From Demequina soli (GTDB taxonomy: Bacteria > Actinomycetota > Actinomycetes > Actinomycetales > Demequinaceae), in NCBI RefSeq assembly GCF_000971195.1, contig NZ_BBLZ01000004.1, forward strand, positions 372,001 to 436,000: a stretch of DNA of 64,000 nt. Direction: 5' to 3'. The notes under the pieces were generated by a model, which did not search any database, had not been told where the DNA came from, and saw nothing but the letters and a program-made list of their open reading frames with translations. Within the stretch, counting starts at the first letter, position 1; each line of letters starts with the position of its first letter. Below, piece after piece: positions 18,381 to 26,589 of the stretch. Position numbers and translations under genes: made by a program.

Positions 18381-19247
18381 ATGACCGCTGAGCACGACCC
18401 CGCGGCCCTTGCCGCCGACCAGTCCGTGATGATCGCGGCCTTCGAGGGCTGGAACGATGCGGGATCCGCCGCGTCGTCCGCGCTCGACCACCTGGCCTCG
18501 GAGTGGCAGGCCCGCGAGTACGCGGCGCTCGATCCGGAGGAGTACCACGACTTCCAGGTGAGCCGGCCGAGCATCCAGACCGTCAAGGGCGGCGACCGGG
18601 TGGTCTCGTGGCCGGGCACGGTCATCTCGACCGCGCAGGGCCCGTGGGTGGGCCACCGCGACATCGCCCTGGTGCGCGGCATCGAGCCGTCGATGCGGTG
18701 GCGCCGGTTCTGCCGCGAGATCGTCGACTACGCGGAGGACCTCGACGTCAAGACGCTCCTCACCTGCGGTGCGCTGCTCGTCGACGCCCCGCACACCCGT
18801 CCCCTGCCGACGTTCGTCACGAGCGAGGACGCCCGCGCGCGCGAGGCCTTCGACCTCGAGTCGTCCGACTACGAGGGGCCCACCGGCGTCCTCGGCGTGC
18901 TCGGCCACGAGGCGGCGCTGCGCGGCATCACGGTCATCTCCGTCTGGGTGGGCGTGCCCCATTACGTGGCGCACCCGCCGAGCCCCAAGGGCACCGTCGC
19001 GATCCTGTCGCAGCTCGAGCGCTTCCTGGGCGAGCCGATCGACCTGGGCGACCTTCCGGACGAGGTCGACGCGTGGCAGCGCGGCGCGGACGAGCTGACC
19101 GAGGAGGACGAGGAGGTCGCCGCCCACGTCGAGCAGCTCGAGTCCGTCATGGACGAGACGAGCCTGCCGGAGGCGTCGGGCGAGGCGATCGCCGCGGAGT
19201 TCGAGAAGTTCCTGCGCCGCCGCGACCTCGGGAACGGCAAGGCCTAG
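18381..19247 (+). CDS. PAC2-family protein (proteasome-assembly-chaperone-like)
   Basis: A 288-residue PAC2-domain protein: MIAAFEGWNDAG start of the fold, LVRGIEPSMRWRRF, VKTLLTCGALLVDAPHTRP, and YEGPTGVLGVLGHEA followed by SVWVGVPHYV. The C-terminal 70 residues are acidic and helical. Family members in actinobacteria are widespread; the name comes from eukaryotic chaperones of 20S assembly, but the bacterial role is not settled. It is kept here although prcBA are absent from the nearby pup cluster. Confidence 0.88.
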   Translation: MTAEHDPAALAADQSVMIAAFEGWNDAGSAASSALDHLASEWQAREYAALDPEEYHDFQVSRPSIQTVKGGDRVVSWPGTVISTAQGPWVGHRDIALVRGIEPSMRWRRFCREIVDYAEDLDVKTLLTCGALLVDAPHTRPLPTFVTSEDARAREAFDLESSDYEGPTGVLGVLGHEAALRGITVISVWVGVPHYVAHPPSPKGTVAILSQLERFLGEPIDLGDLPDEVDAWQRGADELTEEDEEVAAHVEQLESVMDETSLPEASGEAIAAEFEKFLRRRDLGNGKA

Positions 19248-19252
19248 CCTCC

Positions 19253-19287
19253 CCGCGCATCGTCCCCGGACCGGGGACGATGCGCGG
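19253..19287. terminator. Hairpin from two head-to-head GCATCGTCC words
   Basis: A perfect inverted repeat with 17-bp arms (19253-19269 and 19271-19287) separated by one base, made from GCATCGTCC at 19257 and GGACGATGC at 19275. It lies between the convergent PAC2 and uppP genes. No U-tract follows, so termination is inferred from position and stem strength only. Confidence 0.6.
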
Positions 19288-19306
19288 TGCCGCCGCCGTA
19301 CCGACG

Positions 19307-20167
19307 TCAGGTCGCGCTGATCGCGCCGGCCGCCAGCAGGCCGACGATCACGCCGGAGAACGCGAACCGGTAGATCACGAACGGCGTGTAGCTGTGGTGC
19401 GAGATGAGCTTGAGGAACCAGACGATGACGGCGTAGCCGACGCCGAACGCGATGACGGTCGCGATCGCGGTGTTGACAAGGCCCGGCATGCCGGGGTCGC
19501 TGAGCGTGCTCCACTCGGTGGCGAGCTCGAAGAAGCCCGAGCCGAGCACCGCCGGGATCGCGAGCAGGAACGACACGCGCGCGGCAGCCTCGCGCGTCAT
19601 GCCGAGCAGCAGGCCCACGGTGATGGTGCCGCCCGAGCGGGACACGCCGGGGATGAGGGCCATGGACTGCGCGAGGCCCAGCAGGACCGCGTCCTTGACG
19701 GTGAGGTCGTGCAGGTCGCGCCGCTTGGAGCCGATACGGTCCGCGAACCACAGGAGCGCCGCGAAGATCGCGAGCACGGCCGCGGTGATGTAGAGGTTGC
19801 GCAGGCTCGTCTCGATCGAGTTCTTGAACAGGACGCCGAGGATGACGATGGGGAACGAGCCGATGATCACCCACCAGCCCATGCGGGCGTCCGGGTCGGC
19901 CGCGCCGATCGTGCGCTCACGCCAGGACGCCTCCTTGGCCACCAGCGCGCGGAACCACGCCCCGATGATCCGGACGATGTCCTTCCAGAAGTAGACGAGC
20001 ACGGCCGCCTCGGTGCCGATCTGGATGACGGCGGTGAACGCCGCGCCGGGGTCCGCGCCGTGCGGCAGCAGCGCGCCGATCACACGGATGTGCGCGCTGG
20101 ACGAGATCGGCAGGAACTCCGTGAGTCCCTGCACCAGGCCGAGGATGACCGCTTCCCACCATTCCAT
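19307..20167 (-). CDS. uppP: Undecaprenyl-diphosphatase
   Basis: UppP dephosphorylates undecaprenyl pyrophosphate in the membrane to recycle the wall-lipid carrier and gives bacitracin tolerance. The 286 residues carry both family motifs, GLVQGLTEFLPISSSAH (about 10-26) and PGVSRSGGTITVGLLLG (about 171-187), and about eight membrane helices. ATG 20167 (MEWWEAV) follows a TAGTGT -10 by 7 nt and fits family N-termini; the longer upstream reading is the antisense of the aldo/keto reductase. Confidence 0.95.
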   Translation of the reverse strand: MEWWEAVILGLVQGLTEFLPISSSAHIRVIGALLPHGADPGAAFTAVIQIGTEAAVLVYFWKDIVRIIGAWFRALVAKEASWRERTIGAADPDARMGWWVIIGSFPIVILGVLFKNSIETSLRNLYITAAVLAIFAALLWFADRIGSKRRDLHDLTVKDAVLLGLAQSMALIPGVSRSGGTITVGLLLGMTREAAARVSFLLAIPAVLGSGFFELATEWSTLSDPGMPGLVNTAIATVIAFGVGYAVIVWFLKLISHHSYTPFVIYRFAFSGVIVGLLAAGAISAT

Positions 20168-20174
20168 GGGCGCA

Positions 20175-20180
20175 ACACTA
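20175..20180 (-). promoter_or_regulatory. -10 hexamer TAGTGT, putative leaderless uppP promoter
   Basis: TAGTGT on the minus strand, 7 nt before the uppP ATG. Confidence 0.5.
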
Positions 20181-20221
20181 GCCGCCGCGCGTGGCGTTAC
20201 CGCCCAAGCCCCCAGGTTCGG

Positions 20222-20227
20222 TAGCGT
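20222..20227 (+). promoter_or_regulatory. -10 hexamer TAGCGT, putative leaderless promoter
   Basis: TAGCGT, 7 nt before the aldo/keto reductase ATG. Confidence 0.5.
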
Positions 20228-20234
20228 CCGTCCC

Positions 20235-21197
20235 ATGCAGCGCGCTCGGATCGGCACCACCGGACTCGAGGTGTCGCGGCTCGCGCTGGGCACCATGACG
20301 TGGAGCCGCGACACGGACGCGCAGGAGGCGGGCGACCAGCTCGACGCCTTCCTCGACGCGGGTGGCACGCTCCTCGACACCGCGGCCTCGTACGCGGACG
20401 GCGGCTCGGAGGAGCTGATCGGACGCCTGCTCAGCGGCTCGATCTCGCGCACGGACGTCCAGATCTGCACCAAGGCCGGCATCCGCCGCACGCCCGGCGG
20501 CGGCGTCGTCGACGCCTCGCGCGACACGATGCTCGACACGCTCGACGCGTCGCTGCGGCGCCTGGGCACCGATCACGTCGACGTGTGGCTGGTCCACCAG
20601 CTCGACCACGGCACCCCGCTCGACGAGACCCTCCACGCGCTCGAGATCGCCGTCAACAGCGGCCGCGCGCGCTACGTGGGCGTGTCGAACTTCCCCGGCT
20701 GGGCGACGGCGCGCATCGCGACGCTCGCGGACCGGCGACCGGCGCTCGCCGCGACGCAGGTCGAGTACTCGCTGCTGCAGCGCGGCATCGAGCGCGAGGT
20801 GGTGCCCGCCGCGCAGGCGCTCGGGCTGGGCGTGATGGCGTGGAGCCCGCTAGGGCGCGGCGTCCTCACCGGCAAGTACCGCACGTCGATCCCCGCGGAC
20901 TCGCGCGCCGCCTCCGAGCACCTGGCAGGGTTCGTCGAGCCGTACCTGGACGATCGCGCCGGCTCGATCGTCCAGGCGCTCGCGATCGCCTCGGAGGGCC
21001 TCGGCGTGACGCCCCAGGAGACGGCGCTCGCGTGGGTGATGGCACGTCCCTTCGTCGCGACCGCGGTGGTGGGCGCCCGGACCGTCGAGCAGCTCGTGCC
21101 GTCGCTCAGGGCGGCGTCGCTGAGGCTGCCGCCTGCGATCGTCGACGCGCTCGACGAGGTCTCCGCGATCGAGCTGGGATACCCGGAGCGCCGATGA
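20235..21197 (+). CDS. Aldo/keto reductase
   Basis: A 320-residue NADPH-dependent carbonyl reductase with the (beta/alpha)8 fold. The catalytic tetrad is visible: Asp48, Tyr53 (DTAASYADGGSE), Lys80 (ICTKAG) and His121 (WLVHQLDH). Later motifs VGVSNFPGW, QVEYSLLQRG and the cofactor-binding VGARTVEQL are in place. The substrate cannot be read from sequence. It is transcribed away from uppP from its own putative leaderless promoter. Confidence 0.93.
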   Translation: MQRARIGTTGLEVSRLALGTMTWSRDTDAQEAGDQLDAFLDAGGTLLDTAASYADGGSEELIGRLLSGSISRTDVQICTKAGIRRTPGGGVVDASRDTMLDTLDASLRRLGTDHVDVWLVHQLDHGTPLDETLHALEIAVNSGRARYVGVSNFPGWATARIATLADRRPALAATQVEYSLLQRGIEREVVPAAQALGLGVMAWSPLGRGVLTGKYRTSIPADSRAASEHLAGFVEPYLDDRAGSIVQALAIASEGLGVTPQETALAWVMARPFVATAVVGARTVEQLVPSLRAASLRLPPAIVDALDEVSAIELGYPERR

Positions 21198-21267
21198 GCG
21201 CGGCGCGCGCGGGCCTCACGGGAGTGGGCACGTGCGCGCCCGACGCGGCGGGGCCGACGGCCCGCGC

Positions 21268-21588
21268 TCACCTCAGCTGGAAGTCGTCGAGGTCGTCGTC
21301 GAGGACGTCCTCGTCCTCCTCGGCGTGGGCGTCGATCTCCTCGTCCTCGTCGTCGCCGTCCTCGTCCTCGTCCGGCTCCTCGAGCTCGACATCGTCCAGC
21401 AGCATGGGCAGCGTCTCGCCGTACTCGACGTCGAGGACGGCCTCATACCTGTCGAACGCGTCGGCGAGCGAGTCGTACGCGTCGTCGACGGCCACATCCT
21501 CGTCGCCTCGGCGGGCCAGGACCGCGGCGAGGTGCTCCTCGTATGCCGCGACCAAGAGCCTCAGCGCCTCATGCGCGTTCGAATCCAT
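21268..21588 (-). CDS. Acidic hypothetical protein
   Basis: A 106-residue protein with a helical N-terminal half (MDSNAHEALRLLVAAYEEHL) and a C-terminal half dominated by Asp/Glu (about 70-103). I do not recognise a function; similar short acidic proteins sit in this gene neighbourhood in other actinobacteria. ATG 21588 is preceded at 7 nt by a TAACGT hexamer. It diverges from DUF5703 with about 40 nt between the starts. Confidence 0.7.
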   Translation of the reverse strand: MDSNAHEALRLLVAAYEEHLAAVLARRGDEDVAVDDAYDSLADAFDRYEAVLDVEYGETLPMLLDDVELEEPDEDEDGDDEDEEIDAHAEEDEDVLDDDLDDFQLR

Positions 21589-21595
21589 GGCTATG

Positions 21596-21601
21596 ACGTT
21601 A
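21596..21601 (-). promoter_or_regulatory. -10 hexamer TAACGT, putative leaderless promoter
   Basis: TAACGT on the minus strand, 7 nt before the ATG of the acidic protein. Confidence 0.4.
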
Positions 21602-21630
21602 CCCGTGGAACAGGTTGAATGGGAGGCGAG

Positions 21631-21888
21631 ATGAACCACGACACGCACCGGAACGCCCACGTGATCCACCCGCGTCGCATGTCCGCGCCGCCGGACTCGC
21701 GCTTCGACTGGCGCGTGGTCGACATCCCGCCGGACATCACCCGGGGCGAGGCGCGGGCGCTGCTGACCGAGCAGGCCGAGTACGGCCGCTGGGAGCTGTT
21801 CCGCTCCCAGATGTTCTTCGGTGGGGCGCGCCGCGTGTGGCTGCGCCGGCGCGTGATGAACGTGCGCCGCACCGACGACGCCGCGTAG
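21631..21888 (+). CDS. DUF5703 family protein
   Basis: An 85-residue basic protein with the DUF5703 core: FDWRVVDIPPDITRGEARALL, then EYGRWELFRSQMFFGG and the Arg-rich VWLRRRVMNVRR end. Function unknown. ATG 21631 is preferred over ATG 21619 because GGGAGGCG stands directly upstream of it. The gene belongs to the conserved actinobacterial set with an M20 peptidase, uppP, HAD and PAC2, all present nearby. Confidence 0.82.
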   Translation: MNHDTHRNAHVIHPRRMSAPPDSRFDWRVVDIPPDITRGEARALLTEQAEYGRWELFRSQMFFGGARRVWLRRRVMNVRRTDDAA

Positions 21889-21912
21889 CCGGTCCCCCGG
21901 CGAGGTTTCTCC

Positions 21913-21969
21913 CGTAGCGATTGGTACCAATCGCTACGAGGTGGACCGATCTCGTGCCGATCGGTACCA
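21913..21969. repeat. 26-bp perfect palindrome plus a third related half-site
   Basis: 21913-21938 is a perfect 26-bp palindrome centred on GGTACC. A degenerate copy of the right arm in inverted orientation follows at 21949-21969: TGGTACCAATCG versus TGGTACCGATCG, then CTACGAG versus GCACGAG. It lies between convergent DUF5703 and GNAT genes. No U-tract is present. It could be an operator, a terminator or a protein-bound architectural site. Confidence 0.75.
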
Positions 21970-22001
21970 CTGGCGCACCACGGGACGATGCACGGGCCGG
22001 G

Positions 22002-22589
22002 TCAGGCGGGCGGCGCGAGCGTCACCCAGCGCTCATCGACGCGGTAGCCGAGTCGCGTGTTGGCGGCGAGGCTCGCCGGGTTCTCAGCCGACCCTCCCGT
22101 GCGGAGGACCTCGACGCCCTCGTCCACGAGCGCCAGCACCGACACGGCCTTCACAGCCGTGCCGAGCCCTCTCCCCCGTCTCGCGCGGGCGACGACGGTG
22201 AAGTCCGTCTCGCCGCACGTGCCGTTCACGTCGACGTAGGTGACCGCGTGCACCTCTCCGGTGCCACCGACGATGGCCCACGCACGTCGTGTGGCTGTCG
22301 GGCGGGCACGCTCGCGGGTCAACGGCTCGTGGCGCGTCGCGACCCCGCCCGGGTAGTCGCCCGCCGTCGCGGCGTCGAGCGCCAGCACCGCGACGACATC
22401 GGACGCAGCGATCTCGCGCACCTCGCCCCAGGCCGACGCGCCGCGCACGAGGCGCTCGAGCCGCTCGAGCTCGGCCCGTTCCGCGATCAGCTCCGCCGCC
22501 CACGACTCCGCGACCACGCGCCAACCCCCGGCCAGGAGTCCGGCGACCCGCGCATCGTCCGCCCGAAGGACCACGGGGCCGTGGCTCAC
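22002..22589 (-). CDS. GNAT-family N-acetyltransferase
   Basis: A 195-residue acetyltransferase-like protein. The acetyl-CoA loop is RARRGRGLGTAVK (about 140-152) and the following helix and LRTGGSAENPASLAANTRLGY match motif B of GNAT. The N-terminal 60 residues are less typical. GTG 22589 overlaps the preceding gene's stop as GTGA. Substrate unknown; it is the last gene of the M20-membrane protein-GNAT unit. Confidence 0.82.
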   Translation of the reverse strand: MSHGPVVLRADDARVAGLLAGGWRVVAESWAAELIAERAELERLERLVRGASAWGEVREIAASDVVAVLALDAATAGDYPGGVATRHEPLTRERARPTATRRAWAIVGGTGEVHAVTYVDVNGTCGETDFTVVARARRGRGLGTAVKAVSVLALVDEGVEVLRTGGSAENPASLAANTRLGYRVDERWVTLAPPA

Positions 22590-23170
22590 GACGCGAACCA
22601 AAGGTCGTCGTCGACGGTCACCGAGACGAGCACCCACCCACCGAAGAGGTGCGCGGCCCAGCTCTCCCACTCCACCTCGCGCACCTCCGGATGGGGAGGC
22701 ATCTTGGCGCGCAGCAGGGTCGTGTCGCCGCCGCGGATCTCGACACCGAGCACCGCCGCCCGCCCGCGCGTGCGCCCGCCGCGGATCGGACCCCTGTCGT
22801 CGTGCAGCCGCACGGTGACGTCGGCGCGCGTGCCGACGAGCCCGCCGCGCCCGTGCACCCCGACCAGGAGCACGCCGAGGACGACGATCCTCACCGGTAT
22901 GAGCCGGACGCCTTCCGGCCCGCGCGCCACGACCGCCACCGGCAGATGGCCCGACAGCTGGAGCAGCCGCGTGGAGAGCAGCACCATGACGAGGGCCAGG
23001 ACCGCCAGGTAGACGGCGGGCCACGCCGTGTCGGCGAGGACGCCTCGTAGCGGGACCCAGACGCCCACGCCCGCGACCGTCGTCGCGAGGACGAGGAGAC
23101 CCGGTCGCAGCGCGCTGCCCCCGTGCCGCGGCAGCCTGACCCAACGCGTCCCCGTGACCGGGACGTCCAT
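22586..23170 (-). CDS. Hypothetical membrane protein
   Basis: A 194-residue protein with two clear N-terminal helices (about 22-45 and 48-68), a third hydrophobic segment (about 92-107), then a soluble domain of about 85 residues ending VTVDDDLWFAS. I do not recognise the family. It resembles small PH-domain-like membrane proteins in layout, but no motif confirms that. It overlaps the M20 peptidase stop (TGATG) and the GNAT start (GTGA). Confidence 0.68.
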   Translation of the reverse strand: MDVPVTGTRWVRLPRHGGSALRPGLLVLATTVAGVGVWVPLRGVLADTAWPAVYLAVLALVMVLLSTRLLQLSGHLPVAVVARGPEGVRLIPVRIVVLGVLLVGVHGRGGLVGTRADVTVRLHDDRGPIRGGRTRGRAAVLGVEIRGGDTTLLRAKMPPHPEVREVEWESWAAHLFGGWVLVSVTVDDDLWFAS

Positions 23171-24468
23171 CAGCAGTCGGTGAGGAACCGGACCATGACC
23201 TCGGTGCCGAACTCGAGCGAGTCGATCGGGACACGCTCGTCGATGCCGTGGAACAGGCCCGGGAAGTCCAGCTCGGGAGGCAGGCGCAGCGGGGCGAAGC
23301 CGTACCCGGCGATGCCGATGGTCGCGAGGTGCTTGTTGTCCGTGCCGCCCATCATCGTGTACGGCAGGACGATCGCTTCCGGGTCGTCGAACGTGACCGC
23401 CTCGATCGCCTTGTGGACGAGCGGCACGTCGAACGGCAGCTCGATCGACGCCTCGGTGATGTACTGCTCGACCTTGACGTGCGTGCCGGCCAGCTCCTCG
23501 ATCTTCCGCAGCACCTGCTCCTGCTGGCCGTGGAGGAAGCGCGAGTCGACGAAGCCGCCCGCGGAGTCCGGGATGACGTTCACCTTGTACCCGGCGTCCA
23601 TCATGGTCGGGTTCGAGGTGTTCCTCAGCGACGCCTCGACCATGCGGCCCACGGCGCCGAGGCCCGCGACGAGCGCGTCGATGGTGGCGGGGTCCTCGGA
23701 GTAGTCCACGCCGAGCAGGTCGGCGGTGCCGCGCAGCAGGTGCTCGGAGGTGGGCGAGATCTCCATGGGCCACTCGTAGGCGCCGATGCGCGCCATCGCG
23801 CCGCCGAGGTGCGCGACCGCGTTGTCGTGGTGGACCAGCGAGCCGTGGCCCTGGACGCCGGAGGCCGCGAGGCGCAGCCACTGCATGCCCTTCTCCCCCG
23901 TCTGGAAGAGGTAGACCCGCTTGCCGGCGACCTGGATGGAGAAGCCGCCGACCTCGGACACGGCCTCGGTGGCGCCGCGGAAGTCGTCGGGGTGGTTCTC
24001 GACCATCCACTTGGCGCCGCGGTGGCCGCCGTGCTCCTCGTCCGCGAAGAACGCGATGACGATGTCGCGCGCCGGCTTGACGCCGGCGGCGATCATGCGG
24101 CCGATCGCTGCCAGGTACATCGCGTCGACGCCCTTCATGTCGACCGCGCCTCGGCCCCAGATCATGCCGTCCTTGACCTCGGCGCCGAACGGGTCCACCG
24201 TCCAGTCCTCGGGGAACGCGGGCACCACGTCGAGGTGGCCGTGCAGCACGAGCGGCGGACGGGAGCGGTCGACGCCCTCCCACAGCGCGGTGAGCGACGC
24301 GCGGCCGGGCTCGGCCTCGCGGATCACGGGTTCGAGGCCCAGGTCGCCGAGGTACGTCGCGACGTACTCCGCCGCGGCACGCTCGCCAGGTCCCTCGGCG
24401 TCGCCGTAGTTGGAGGTGTCGATGCGCATGAGGTCGCGCGCGAGGCGGACGACGTCGGACTCGGTCAT
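23170..24468 (-). CDS. M20/M25/M40 family metallo-hydrolase
   Basis: A 432-residue two-zinc peptidase. Zinc ligands are visible in HGHLDVVP (His78, Asp80 region), GRGAVDMKG (Asp110) and ADEEHGGHRG (Glu144-Glu145 with His), with the final His near GLFHGIDE. The lid domain occupies about 190-300. It probably cleaves dipeptides or acylated amino acids in the cytoplasm. A TAGCCT -10 lies 7 nt before the ATG. Confidence 0.92.
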   Translation of the reverse strand: MTESDVVRLARDLMRIDTSNYGDAEGPGERAAAEYVATYLGDLGLEPVIREAEPGRASLTALWEGVDRSRPPLVLHGHLDVVPAFPEDWTVDPFGAEVKDGMIWGRGAVDMKGVDAMYLAAIGRMIAAGVKPARDIVIAFFADEEHGGHRGAKWMVENHPDDFRGATEAVSEVGGFSIQVAGKRVYLFQTGEKGMQWLRLAASGVQGHGSLVHHDNAVAHLGGAMARIGAYEWPMEISPTSEHLLRGTADLLGVDYSEDPATIDALVAGLGAVGRMVEASLRNTSNPTMMDAGYKVNVIPDSAGGFVDSRFLHGQQEQVLRKIEELAGTHVKVEQYITEASIELPFDVPLVHKAIEAVTFDDPEAIVLPYTMMGGTDNKHLATIGIAGYGFAPLRLPPELDFPGLFHGIDERVPIDSLEFGTEVMVRFLTDC

Positions 24469-24475
24469 GGCGCCC

Positions 24476-24481
24476 AGGCTA
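24476..24481 (-). promoter_or_regulatory. -10 hexamer TAGCCT, putative leaderless promoter
   Basis: TAGCCT on the minus strand, 7 nt before the ATG of the M20 peptidase. Confidence 0.5.
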
Positions 24482-24517
24482 GCGGGCCCGCGCGGGCGCG
24501 CCCCGCATCGTCCCGCG

Positions 24518-25918
24518 TCAGATGACGCGCCACCCGTTGACGATCACGACGCCCAGCACCACCAGTCCCAGCACCGACAGCGCGTACACGAGCCACCGGT
24601 AGCCCGCCTTGTGCGCGGCGACCACGATGCACGCCACGGCGCCCGGGATGAGCGCGAGCCCGTAGCGCCCGGTCACGTTGGGGAAGTACTGCGGGACCAC
24701 GGTGTTGAAGTACGCCTGCACCTGGACGATCGTCGGGTACAGGATGGTGCCCGCGAGCACCATCCAGCCGAGCGTGCGGCGCGCCGGGTCCTTCGCGCAC
24801 GCGACGATCACCGCGAAGATGGCGCCGATGACGAGGACGTTGAGCAGGCGCGTCCACGCGAGCATGAGGGCGACGTTGAGCGGCTCCTGCAGGTAGAAGT
24901 CCGACGCGAGGTTGAGCCCCGAGAACGCGGTCTCGAGCCACTCCGAGCCGGGCAGCCCGGTCACGTCACGCGTGTTGAGGCCGACCAGCGGGTTCTGCCA
25001 GCTCGGGTCCCCCCGGCCGCCCTGCCACGCCTGCCACAGCCCGTACGGCACGAGGATCGCCCCCGCCATGCCGACGACGATCCACAGGTCCTTGATGCGG
25101 GGCTGCTTGCGGCGCCAGTCGCGCAGCATGCGGAACGCAAGGAGCGCGCCGAGGGCGATGAACGGCACCGCGGCGATGGTCTTGGCCATCCCGGCGAGCC
25201 CGGCGAGCAGGGAGGCGAGGCGCCAGTCCACGTCGTCGTCGACGAACATGCGCGCGGCCAGCCAGATGGCCGAGGCGCCGATCACGATCGACGAGGCGTC
25301 CGGGTTGACCGTCGTGACGGCGTGCAGGACGCGCGGGAACGCCGGGAGCAGCAGCGGCGCGACGATGGCGGCGGCCGGGTCGACGCGCCAGCGACGCAGC
25401 GCGGCGAACATCATCTGCATGCCGAGCGCGAGCCACAGCACGCCCATGAGACGCGCGGCCGTGAGGAAGTCCACGCCGGGCACCACCGCGGCGAGGGCGC
25501 GGGCGGGGAACCCGACCAGCGCGTAGAACACGGGCGGGTAGAAGAAGTTGTACTGCTGGCCCTCGTACGGGAACTGCCACGCCTCCGCGTCGGAGCCGCA
25601 CGCGGGCAGGTCGTAGCCCTCCTGGCCGACGCACGCCCAGGTGTCGCGGATCTCCGGGGCGATCACCGAGCCCGCGTAGGGGATCTGGAAGTGGGCGACG
25701 CGCCACGCGTAGTCGGCGTGGGTGGGCTCGTCGATGCGCGACATGGCCGAGCCCGGACCCAGCACCACGGGGATCACGATCGCCGCGGACACGACGACAT
25801 AGAACGCCAGCACGGCGAGGTACGAGCGGCGCGAGTCGCGGAACGATGCGGCCCACTCCTCCGCGAGCCCCAGCCACTCGGAGGGCAGCGCCGCCCGCCG
25901 TCGCGTCGTGGCTGTCAC
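24518..25918 (-). CDS. DUF2142-like polytopic membrane protein
   Basis: A 466-residue protein with about eleven membrane helices. The loop after the first helix has SRIDEPTHADYAWR, the DEPxHxDY signature I associate with DUF2142, a GT-C-like family of predicted glycosyltransferases. A Cys pair in WACVGQEGYDLPACG may form an external disulfide. The start is GTG 25918 because GGAG lies 5-6 nt before it; the 32-residue upstream extension is low-complexity. Its role in envelope glycan synthesis is inference. Confidence 0.75.
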   Translation of the reverse strand: MTATTRRRAALPSEWLGLAEEWAASFRDSRRSYLAVLAFYVVVSAAIVIPVVLGPGSAMSRIDEPTHADYAWRVAHFQIPYAGSVIAPEIRDTWACVGQEGYDLPACGSDAEAWQFPYEGQQYNFFYPPVFYALVGFPARALAAVVPGVDFLTAARLMGVLWLALGMQMMFAALRRWRVDPAAAIVAPLLLPAFPRVLHAVTTVNPDASSIVIGASAIWLAARMFVDDDVDWRLASLLAGLAGMAKTIAAVPFIALGALLAFRMLRDWRRKQPRIKDLWIVVGMAGAILVPYGLWQAWQGGRGDPSWQNPLVGLNTRDVTGLPGSEWLETAFSGLNLASDFYLQEPLNVALMLAWTRLLNVLVIGAIFAVIVACAKDPARRTLGWMVLAGTILYPTIVQVQAYFNTVVPQYFPNVTGRYGLALIPGAVACIVVAAHKAGYRWLVYALSVLGLVVLGVVIVNGWRVI

Positions 25919-26048
25919 CTGCGCTCCTTGTCCGACCGGGCCGATGGGGGCGCCGACCGGCGGCGCGCTGCTCGCATCGTATAGGCGCCTGGAGGCGGAC
26001 GATGCGCGGCGCACCGCGGCCCGGACGTGCGACGATGCCGGGGAACGC

Positions 26049-26080
26049 GGAAGGCCCCGACCTGATGGTCGGGGCCTTCC
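26049..26080 (-). terminator. Hairpin just downstream of tRNA-Leu
   Basis: A perfect inverted repeat with 14-bp arms (26049-26062 and 26067-26080) and the 4-nt loop TGAT. It starts three bases past the tRNA CCA end on the minus strand. The U-tract is poor, so factor-independent strength is uncertain. Confidence 0.65.
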
Positions 26081-26082
26081 TC

Positions 26083-26170
26083 TGGTGTCCGAGGGGGGAC
26101 TTGAACCCCCACGCCCTATACGGGCACTAGCACCTCAAGCTAGCGCGTCTGCCAATTCCGCCACCCGGAC
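26083..26170 (-). tRNA. tRNA-Leu, anticodon GAG
   Basis: An 88-nt class II tRNA including an encoded CCA end. The acceptor pairs GTCCGGG with CTCGGAC, the anticodon stem CTAGC/GCTAG closes the loop TTGAGGT (anticodon GAG, reading CUC/CUU), there is a long variable arm, and the T arm has GGGGGTTCAAGTCCCCC. A possible -10, TAGAGT, lies at 26214-26219. A 14-bp hairpin follows. Confidence 0.95.
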
Positions 26171-26283
26171 AGGTGACCTGCTGGACTCTCTCGAGCCCCT
26201 CAGCGCGAGAAGAACTCTAGCACGGCCCCGGGGCGACATTTTGCACTCGGGGCGGAATCGGCCGAAAAACTAAGTGATGGGCG

Positions 26284-26430
26284 TCAGCTGAGGAGGCTCA
26301 CGCCTCCGGGTCCGATGAGCAGCCCGACGACGATGAGCACGACGCCCCACAGGATCTGCTTCTGGAAGATGCGGATCACGCCGAAGACGACGAGGATCAC
26401 CGCGATGATCCAGAGGATGAAGTCCCACAT
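26284..26430 (-). CDS. GPGG-motif small membrane protein
   Basis: A 48-residue protein: MWDFILWIIAVILVVFGVIR, a short polar turn (IFQKQI), a second hydrophobic helix, then the C-terminal IGPGGVSLLS. This matches the actinobacterial family named for the GPGG motif. Function unknown. The start has a good GGAAGGA site 7 nt upstream. It is too short for routine gene finding and lies between the tRNA and dnaE2. The 159 bp upstream (26431-26589) hold nothing else I can name. Confidence 0.82.
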   Translation of the reverse strand: MWDFILWIIAVILVVFGVIRIFQKQILWGVVLIVVGLLIGPGGVSLLS

Positions 26431-26589
26431 GGTTGTTCCTTCCGTCCGTATGAAGTGCGGTCCCGGGATGCCTCCCTGACAACCTCTCGCGACACCGCAG
26501 GTATTCCCCGGTGCCCTCCCCCATGGTGCGCTCGCGCGGCGTGTTGCGCACCCGGAGGGCGCCTGCCGCCGTCGCGGATGCGCGCGCCG

